Positions 1 through 4,069 of a stretch of 5,406 nucleotides of DNA are shown here, piece by piece. Origin of the DNA: UBA7656 sp040755335. GTDB lineage: Bacteria > Acidobacteriota > Blastocatellia > UBA7656. The stretch is taken from contig JBFMAU010000503.1 of NCBI GenBank assembly GCA_040755335.1, positions 1 to 5,406 on the forward strand, read 5' to 3'. The translations under genes and the position numbers were made by a program. Each line of letters begins with the position of its first letter. The first letter of the stretch is position 1. Below the pieces are notes generated by a model. It was given only the letters and a program-made list of their open reading frames with translations, did no database searches and was not told the origin of the DNA.

Positions 1-645
1 AAGACATACTCTCGCATCAGGCCGCAGGAACTCGTCAAAGATATCGACACTGACGGAACGGGCGTGCTTTCGCTCGCATCGCTTACGAGTTTCGAGTATG
101 ACTTTTCGGCAGAGTTGAAAATCGAATACCCGATTTCGACAAGCGGCGAGCCGAACTACATCGACCGGCGCGACTGGTTTTTTCATCGGACGCCGTCGCT
201 TGTGCAGGTTCGATTGCTCGGCGAAAAACCGAACGGCGCGGCCAATACGCGCATAACCTACAAGGCTCCGCACAAGATCGACACGCGCAGCCATGAAGAA
301 ACAGACCTGGCTAATCCGCCTGTGGCTATCACAACGACGATTCCTGATTCCGACTTCGAAGCCCTGTGCAAGGAAGCCGCGTGCGAAGCGTGCAAGATGC
401 TCGCAAATTTCTATGCGCAGACTGGCGATCCCGGCGCTTTTGTGAACGCGGATATGTCCTATATGCGGTCGAAGTCGGGCGAGTACGCCGCGCGAGCGAA
501 GGAATTGCACAGGGATTTCGAAGCGCACATGGGTACGGGCATCGATGCGGAAAGCGATGTTGCGGCAGCGAGCTTAACCTACAACTGGGATGCTGAAAGC
601 AGTCTCGGCACTGATCGGTTGACGCATAAGAGAAGGTTTCGATGA
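1..645 (+). CDS. Putative head-tail connector/adaptor protein, 5' end missing
   Basis: The reading frame is open from the first base, so this is the C-terminal 214 residues of a longer protein. A GTG at 64 exists, but the codons before it continue the frame without a stop and read as ordinary protein, so I do not take it as the start. The most telling part is about residues 119-178: a helical stretch rich in Ala, Cys and Lys (DFEALCKEAACEAC), then NADMSYMRSKSGEYAARAKEL. An Ala/Cys helix followed by a 'RSK..EYAARA..L' helix resembles, from memory, small phage proteins encoded just upstream of gp10-type neck proteins. The earlier part is mixed polar and aromatic and I do not recognise it. The gene ends in an ATGA overlap with the neck gene at 642. 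Known of such modules: proteins here join portal to tail. A role in head completion is inferred from position and the weak motif; the coding call is much surer than the function. Confidence 0.7.
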   Translation, partial: KTYSRIRPQELVKDIDTDGTGVLSLASLTSFEYDFSAELKIEYPISTSGEPNYIDRRDWFFHRTPSLVQVRLLGEKPNGAANTRITYKAPHKIDTRSHEETDLANPPVAITTTIPDSDFEALCKEAACEACKMLANFYAQTGDPGAFVNADMSYMRSKSGEYAARAKELHRDFEAHMGTGIDAESDVAAASLTYNWDAESSLGTDRLTHKRRFR

Positions 646-1262
646 CGGCTGATTTGAGAGTCGAAGTCATACGCTCTGACAATCTCGCGCAGTTTCAATC
701 GATATTCGATGAGGTTGCGGAAAAAGCTATGACTGTCGTGACCGATGCCGTCATCGGCGAAGCGCAAGCTCTTTCACCGGTCTATCGCGGGACGTTCAAG
801 TCAAGCCTTGTTTCCGACATTCAAAAGCCCAGCCCGTTCCTGATTGAAGGCTTTATTCAATCGCCGCTCAACTACGCGCCTGTGATCGAGGGGGTTGACG
901 AAGCGGGCAACGAGACGCCTTACGGCAGACGACCGGGCGCGCGGATGCCGCCGTTCAACGAGTTGCGCCAGTGGGTTGTCAGAGTGCTTGTTCCTCAGAT
1001 TCAGTCCAATGCCGCCGCGCTGCTGAGGCAGGCAGGCATAAGGCGACGGCGCAAGGGAACGAAAGAAGAAGCCGACTCGCGGATTCAGCAGGCTATTGAC
1101 AACTTGACCTGGCTGGTCGGGCGAGCGATCTCATCGCGCGGCCTGCCGCGACAGGGCTATGAACACTTCAGGCCAGTTGGCAGAGCGGCGAAAGCTCTTG
1201 AGCAACTGGTGATGGAAATAATGACCGAGCAGGTTCCTGCCGAAGTCGAAAAACGATTGTGA
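642..1262 (+). CDS. HK97 gp10-like neck / tail completion protein
   Basis: This 206-residue protein fits the HK97 gp10 family of head-tail joining (tail completion) proteins, which sit at the neck between connector ring and tail. Visible family features are the N-terminal helix (residues 13-43), then a Pro-x-Tyr-Arg-Gly-Thr-hydrophobic turn (PVYRGTFKSSL, 46-56), a strand ending in NYAPVIEGV (77-85), and GRRPGARMPPFNELRQWV (95-112). In gp10 proteins these places carry 'P..TG.L..S', 'YA..vE.G' and 'GR.P..PP...l..W'. After a basic linker (RRRRK, 134-138) comes a helix with LVGRAISSRGLPRQGYEHF (158-176), matching the usual 'iarai..rG....f' end. The family often runs 100-180 residues, so this copy is slightly long. 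The ATG at 642 is chosen because AGAAGG at 631-636 lies five bases upstream and the start overlaps the previous stop (ATGA). It ends in a TGATG overlap with the next gene, suggesting coupled translation. Confidence 0.85.
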   Translation: MTADLRVEVIRSDNLAQFQSIFDEVAEKAMTVVTDAVIGEAQALSPVYRGTFKSSLVSDIQKPSPFLIEGFIQSPLNYAPVIEGVDEAGNETPYGRRPGARMPPFNELRQWVVRVLVPQIQSNAAALLRQAGIRRRRKGTKEEADSRIQQAIDNLTWLVGRAISSRGLPRQGYEHFRPVGRAAKALEQLVMEIMTEQVPAEVEKRL

Positions 1263-1741
1263 TGGCGACTCCGACTCAAAACGACATACTCGCCGCGATT
1301 GTCGCGAAGGTTTCGAGCGCCGCCGCTGGCGCGAAGGTTTACGACCGCGTGCGCTACCCTGAGCGCGGTCGTGATTCCGAGTATGCCGAGCTTCTGACGG
1401 ATGCAGACGGCAACATCAATAGCTGGTTCATCGAATGGGTCGGCTACACGCCTCGCACAACAGAGATGGATGATCTCGTTGAAGAGGTCTACACCTACCG
1501 GCTGCTCGGCCATCGCGGGGTTGTTGATAACGAGGATTCTTCGCAGGCATCGCGAACGCTGTTCAGCAACGACATCTCCGCGATCATAAACGCGCTCAAA
1601 GCCGACAAGACGCTGGCGCTTGGCGTAGAAGTTTCTCACTCCGGCCTGAGAGTTCAGGGCGAAATAACAGCGGGTTTGCTGGGCGAGCATCAATGCCACA
1701 TCTGTGACGCTCGCCTTGTTGTAGTGGTGCAGCAATGTTGA
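1262..1741 (+). CDS. Putative tail terminator protein
   Basis: This is a 159-residue protein from the ATG at 1262; a GTG directly before it at 1259 would add one Met. The ATG overlaps the gp10-like stop in TGATG, and no clear SD precedes it, so translation is probably coupled. The protein opens with a helix (NDILAAIVAKV), then alternates strands and helices: WFIEWVGYT (55-63), an acidic EEVYTYRLLGHRGV (74-87), a helix FSNDISAIINALKA (101-114), and LGVEVSHSGLRVQGEI (120-135), closing with the hydrophobic strand ARLVVVVQ. That alpha/beta pattern, the length and the place between gp10 and the tube gene fit tail terminators such as lambda gpU, which form a ring that stops tube growth and docks the tail to the head. 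I see no diagnostic residue, so the function rests mainly on position. A C-terminal CHIC motif (145-148) is unexplained. A 9-bp inverted repeat lies within the gene. Confidence 0.72.
   Translation: MATPTQNDILAAIVAKVSSAAAGAKVYDRVRYPERGRDSEYAELLTDADGNINSWFIEWVGYTPRTTEMDDLVEEVYTYRLLGHRGVVDNEDSSQASRTLFSNDISAIINALKADKTLALGVEVSHSGLRVQGEITAGLLGEHQCHICDARLVVVVQQC
1341..1372 (+). repeat. Inverted repeat / RNA hairpin inside the terminator gene
   Basis: ACGACCGCG at 1341-1349 is repeated in perfect inverted form as CGCGGTCGT at 1364-1372, with 14 bases between. A second pairing can form: ACGACC with GGTCGT, plus GCGCT (1351-1355) with AGCGC (1362-1366). That gives 11 base pairs, a four-base bulge and a six-base loop. 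It lies wholly in coding sequence (residues 27-37). No T-run follows, so it is not an intrinsic terminator. Function, if any, is unknown. Confidence 0.45.
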
Positions 1742-1833
1742 AGGCTTTGCTCGCATACGCGGTTTTCTTCGCGATACTCGTCGCGATCATCTGGCTTGTG
1801 TTTTCTCGAATGAAATACACGGGCAGGCAATAG
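1735..1833 (+). CDS. Small single-span membrane peptide (32 aa)
   Basis: This short ORF gives a 32-residue peptide. It starts MLKALLAYAVFFAIL, continues with a hydrophobic run including VAIIWLVF up to about residue 23, then SRMKYTGRQ and a TAG stop. The composition is that of one transmembrane helix (about residues 4-23) with Lys3 before it and Arg25, Lys27 and Arg31 after, so the C-terminus is more likely cytoplasmic. The ATG lies inside the last codons of the terminator-like gene (seven-base overlap). Only a weak GGTG (1726-1729) precedes it, so translation would depend on reinitiation. The stop overlaps the SD of the next gene, and the ORF fills an otherwise empty stretch. I do not recognise the family. 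Small membrane peptides in phages can be holin-like, toxin-like or exclude superinfecting phage, but nothing here chooses among these. That it is expressed is inferred from hydrophobic pattern and packing. Confidence 0.58.
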   Translation: MLKALLAYAVFFAILVAIIWLVFSRMKYTGRQ

Positions 1834-1839
1834 AGGTGA
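1832..1839 (+). promoter_or_regulatory. Strong Shine-Dalgarno overlapping the upstream stop codon
   Basis: AGAGGTGA matches the anti-SD complement GGAGGTGA at seven of eight bases and lies four bases before the ATG at 1844. Its first two bases are the end of the TAG that closes the small membrane ORF, so a ribosome ending there sits on the next start. This fixes the start of the 91-residue gene. Confidence 0.75.
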
Positions 1840-1843
1840 AACG

Positions 1844-2119
1844 ATGGCTGAAGAAGAAGCGCAGTTGAAAGTCAAACTCATTCGGCAGCAGGTGGAAGGG
1901 GTCGAGCCTTTGCTTGGGATAAGTGTACCCAGTCGCAGCGGCGGTTACGATCATATCCATCTTGATCCTGCTCAAAATGTTTTCGAGCTTGGTGTCGATG
2001 CCGCTCAGGTTGCTGTCAATGAGGGCGGCGGAACTATCGTTGTAGCCCCCGACAGTCTTATCAAACTGAAGTCGCAGTTGGATCAAACACCCCCCGCTGA
2101 ACCTGATCCTGAAGACTGA
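1844..2119 (+). CDS. Hypothetical 91-residue acidic protein
   Basis: I do not recognise this protein. It begins with a charged helix (EEEAQLKVKLIRQQ, residues 3-16). A probable small beta domain follows: GVEPLLGISVPSRSGGYDHI, then strands and turns including NVFELGV, an Asn-Glu-Gly-Gly-Gly turn (59-63) and TIVVAPDSLIKL (64-75). It ends in a Pro/Asp/Glu tail (PPAEPDPED). There is no signal peptide or membrane segment. The start is fixed by a strong SD. The place between tail terminator and tube genes is often taken by poorly conserved small virion or assembly proteins, so a tail-related role is possible. An accessory gene expressed together with the adjoining membrane peptide is equally possible. 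It is followed by 69 bases without a gene before the tube gene. Confidence 0.75.
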   Translation: MAEEEAQLKVKLIRQQVEGVEPLLGISVPSRSGGYDHIHLDPAQNVFELGVDAAQVAVNEGGGTIVVAPDSLIKLKSQLDQTPPAEPDPED

Positions 2120-2178
2120 GGCTTCTTTTTTTGCGCATGACGGCAATTTAACGATACAGAAGCAGGCGCAGAGTATAC

Positions 2179-2184
2179 GGAGGG
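2179..2184 (+). promoter_or_regulatory. Strong Shine-Dalgarno of the tail tube gene
   Basis: GGAGGG lies four bases before the ATG at 2189. It is one of the best SD matches in the window, as expected for a structural protein needed in many copies, and it sets the start of the tube gene. Confidence 0.75.
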
Positions 2185-2188
2185 CGAA

Positions 2189-3208
2189 ATGGCTGCGAGT
2201 AGAGCATTCAAATGGGCAACGGCTCTGACCAAAAAAGAGTCGCCCTATGCAACTCAGATTCTTGATGCGAATCTGCTGGACTGGTTTCCTGTAACTGAAG
2301 TCGATCAGGTCAAGACGGACATCGGTTTTCGCACGGACGAAGAGGAGATCAATGGCTTCCTCGGCGCGACGGAAGTACAGGTCGAATCGCGCATGGGCAG
2401 CCTCACGCGCAAGTTCAACGCGAGCGTCGAGGTGATTACCGGATTCCTCGCCTGGGCGCTGGGCAACGTCACAACGACAGGAGCGGCAGACCCCTTCACG
2501 CATACGATCAAATTTCCATCCGTGTGCGTACTCAACCCGCCGAGCTTTTCGCTGATAGAAGGATTCCCTTGCGCTGGCGATACCAACACTCAAACGCTGT
2601 TCAAAGGATGCTGTGTCGATCAGATCACGATTGAAATCACGGGCAAGGGCGCAGTGAAGATGACCGTCACCGTCAAGACGGACGGCTCCGAGACAGTGAA
2701 GGCGTCGTTCAACTTCCCGGCGACAGCGAACACGCAGAAGAAACTCATCGGCAGCAATACTGTGTTTCAGGTCGGGCCTGCGGGCGGAGCCTACACGAAT
2801 TATTCGTCTGTGTTTCGCAGCGGGAAGATCACTATCAACTGCGGCCTGATTGTCCCTCCGAACATCAGCGGCGGCATCTTTGTGCCTGAGATGCAATATG
2901 GCGAGCGGCAGCCTTCGATAGATGTTGAGGCGACTATCAAAGCGGACAGAGCGCACGCGCTCTATTTGAATTATCTCAACAACGACCTGCTGAAACTCTC
3001 GCTGGCTCTTGATCCGGGAGTGAGTCCGGCTCGCTCGGTCGCGCTTACGATGGCAAACGGTTTTCTTGAGTCAGCCGATCCGGGCAGAGAAGGCAATGAA
3101 TTGAGACTCAACCTCAAGTTCCGCGAGTTGCATAACTCGACGGACAGCGGCCCTGCGACCTTCGTTTGCAAGACCGCTGCGGCAGCCTATCTGGTAGCTG
3201 GCAGCTAA
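2189..3208 (+). CDS. Major tail protein (tail tube subunit)
   Basis: This 339-residue protein is the likely subunit of the tail tube, the channel through which DNA leaves the head. It has no signal peptide or membrane segment and is rich in alternating beta strands. Residues 55-93 (NGFLGATEVQVESRMGSL, then KFNASVEVITGFLAWALGN) resemble the first strands and helix of phage tube proteins. Residues 138-166 (FKGCCVDQITIEI, then GAVKMTVTVKTDG) resemble the sheet with 'i.g.v..itie......v.m..t..' spacing. A second, similar set follows: SGKITINCG (211-219), YGERQPSIDVEATI (237-250) with a helix to about 263, and GNELRLNLKFREL (302-314). This suggests two tandem tube folds. Place supports the call: chaperone and tape measure genes follow, and the tube gene has its own strong SD and is flanked by gaps. 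No sheath gene adjoins it. Three of the Cys residues cluster at 128, 141 and 142. The tail-protein call is firm; the exact family is not. Confidence 0.85.
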   Translation: MAASRAFKWATALTKKESPYATQILDANLLDWFPVTEVDQVKTDIGFRTDEEEINGFLGATEVQVESRMGSLTRKFNASVEVITGFLAWALGNVTTTGAADPFTHTIKFPSVCVLNPPSFSLIEGFPCAGDTNTQTLFKGCCVDQITIEITGKGAVKMTVTVKTDGSETVKASFNFPATANTQKKLIGSNTVFQVGPAGGAYTNYSSVFRSGKITINCGLIVPPNISGGIFVPEMQYGERQPSIDVEATIKADRAHALYLNYLNNDLLKLSLALDPGVSPARSVALTMANGFLESADPGREGNELRLNLKFRELHNSTDSGPATFVCKTAAAAYLVAGS

Positions 3209-3224
3209 GTATGAATGAATAACC

Positions 3225-3249
3225 GGCGCGCGCTGTAAGAGCGCGCGCC
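3225..3249 (+). repeat. Perfect 10-bp GC-rich hairpin between tube and chaperone genes
   Basis: GGCGCGCGCT (3225-3234) and AGCGCGCGCC (3240-3249) are exact reverse complements around a GTAAG loop. Nine of the ten pairs are G-C. It lies 16 bases after the tube stop and 15 bases before the chaperone SD. What follows is CTCCAATC-like sequence with no T-run, so it is not a standard intrinsic terminator. It may protect the 3' end of tube mRNA, mark a processing site, or partly reduce read-through so that chaperones are made at lower levels than tube. These roles are inference; the inverted repeat is seen directly. Confidence 0.8.
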
Positions 3250-3264
3250 TCCAATCAAGGCCCC

Positions 3265-3271
3265 AAAGGAG
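3265..3271 (+). promoter_or_regulatory. Shine-Dalgarno of the tail chaperone gene
   Basis: AAAGGAG lies five bases before the ATG at 3277 and fixes that start. It is downstream of the hairpin and not part of its stem, so the site should remain open. Confidence 0.75.
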
Positions 3272-3276
3272 TCAAC

Positions 3277-3678
3277 ATGGCGACAGGTGGATTCAAACTC
3301 TTCAGCGAAATCGTCGCGAGCAGCGACGACATAAGGATCACTGTTCCGACAGAAGCAGGCGAACGGACTTTTGTTTTCGACCGATTGGGTACGCCGACCT
3401 ATAAACGCTATCAGGACATCGTGACTGGTCGCGGCGGGCGGCGGCGCGGCGATAGCTGGAAAGCCACTATCTTTTTGTTTGAGAAGTGCTGCAAGGATAT
3501 CGAAGGGCTGACAGACGAAGAAAAGAAATGGCTCGAAGAAAACCAGAAAACCGCAAAGCAGGTTCTTTTGTCCGACGTCGATACTTACGGTGTCCTGATC
3601 GATATGGTCGTGGGCCGTTATCTGACAATAGCACTGCCCGACACGGAAGAGGTCTCTAAAAGTAGCTCAGGCAGTTAG
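3277..3678 (+). CDS. Tail assembly chaperone, short form (lambda gpG-like)
   Basis: This 133-residue product is the short form of the tail assembly chaperone. Known of the type: such proteins bind the tape measure protein and keep it soluble until tube subunits assemble, and they are absent from the finished virion. Visible features are an N-terminal strand region (DDIRITVPTEAGERTFVFDR, 17-36), a helix TPTYKRYQDIV (39-49), a basic loop GRGGRRRG (51-58), a helix with FLFEKCCKDIEGL (66-78), acidic DEEKKWLEENQKTAKQVL (80-97), then a helix VDTYGVLIDMVVGRYL (101-116). It ends in the low-complexity tail VSKSSSGS. The length matches lambda gpG (about 140). Place between tube and tape measure, and the following open frame that can only be entered by a frameshift, are the strongest support. 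The final few residues overlap the other frame, as expected if they are read only by ribosomes that do not shift. Confidence 0.85.
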   Translation: MATGGFKLFSEIVASSDDIRITVPTEAGERTFVFDRLGTPTYKRYQDIVTGRGGRRRGDSWKATIFLFEKCCKDIEGLTDEEKKWLEENQKTAKQVLLSDVDTYGVLIDMVVGRYLTIALPDTEEVSKSSSGS

Positions 3679-4066
3679 CCTCATCCTCATCGCCGAAGAG
3701 AAAGAAGACCCGTATGACATCACAGAGCATGTTGAAGGCTGTGATGAGAGCGTATGGGCCGACGATGATGAAACTCTCCTCGGCGAAGATGAGATCGTTG
3801 AAAAGAGTTGTCCTGCCTGTGAATACCTTTGGAGGGTGATCGATTCGATCATCAGTGATGTCGGCGATATCGAATACTTTGAAAAGGCGCAACAGGCTTT
3901 CGAGGATTACGAGTACCTCGAAAGGTGTCGTCCTCCCGCCTCCGAGATCGACGTTTGGACGTATGAGTACGCGCGAATAGTGGCGCACGAAATAAATCGA
4001 AGGGATAAGCAGCGCGCTATGCAGCAGCAGGAAGAAGCCCGACGCAATCAAGAAAGGCCGAATTAA
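3277..4066 (+). CDS. Tail assembly chaperone, long form made by +1 frameshift (gpGT-like)
   Basis: This is the predicted fusion of the short chaperone with a C-terminal extension in the next frame. A +1 shift at AAA 3658-3660 makes 128 residues from frame 1 and 134 more, 262 in all. The second frame is open from 3632 to the TAA at 4064-4066. Between 3632 and 3835 it holds no ATG, GTG or TTG, so this part can be translated only by a shift. The first in-frame start, GTG 3836, abuts GGAGG with no spacer and is unlikely to work alone. The extension reads as real protein: VAQAVSLILIAEEKEDPYD, an acidic stretch (ADDDETLLGEDEIVEK), CPAC (178-181), helices with WTYEYARIVAHEINRR, and a Gln/Arg/Glu-rich end. 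In lambda the T part binds tube subunits. The stop is only three bases before the tape measure start, as is usual. Cys155, Cys178, Cys181 and Cys217 might bind metal; this is speculation. Confidence 0.78.
3646..3681 (+). promoter_or_regulatory. Candidate +1 programmed ribosomal frameshift site
   Basis: The overlap of the two chaperone frames runs only from 3632 to 3678. Within it, frame 1 reads GTC TCT AAA AGT AGC. The lysine codon AAA (3658-3660) is followed by another A, so its tRNA can move one base forward and pair fully again with AAA (3659-3661), entering the second frame at GTA. SD-like GAAGAGG (3646-3652) ends five bases before the codon, a short spacing like that which drives the +1 shift in prfB. 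A small 4-bp hairpin (AGGC 3669-3672, GCCT 3678-3681) follows. A second possible site is CCC-G at 3637-3640. A -2 shift from the same codon would meet CTA and not re-pair, so +1 is favoured. A one-base assembly error in the A-run is the main alternative. Confidence 0.6.
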
Positions 4067-4069
4067 GCA

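Noticed and set aside
1157..1756. Open frame of 199 codons on the minus strand
   Set aside because: It is antisense to the gp10-like gene end and the terminator-like gene, both of which have plausible products and overlapping stop/start signals.
2111..2132. Possible intrinsic terminator after the 91-residue gene (GAAG ... CTTC followed by seven Ts)
   Set aside because: The stem has only four good pairs with a mismatch inside, too weak for a convincing terminator. The T-run alone is not enough, and the essential tube gene lies just downstream.
2131..2158. Possible promoter before the tube gene (TTGCGC, 16 bases, GATACA)
   Set aside because: Only three of six bases match at each box, so this is no better than chance.
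1787..2956. Long open frame of 389 codons on the minus strand
   Set aside because: It runs antisense across three plus-strand features, including the tube gene with its strong SD and family-like pattern. Its product is Arg/Cys/His-rich with no recognisable domain, as expected of a mirror frame in GC-rich coding.
3836..4066. Separate 76-residue gene starting at GTG 3836
   Set aside because: The GGAGG directly abuts the GTG with no spacer, and the same frame reads as sensible protein for more than 170 bases upstream. It is better taken as the end of the frameshift product, though low-level internal initiation cannot be excluded.
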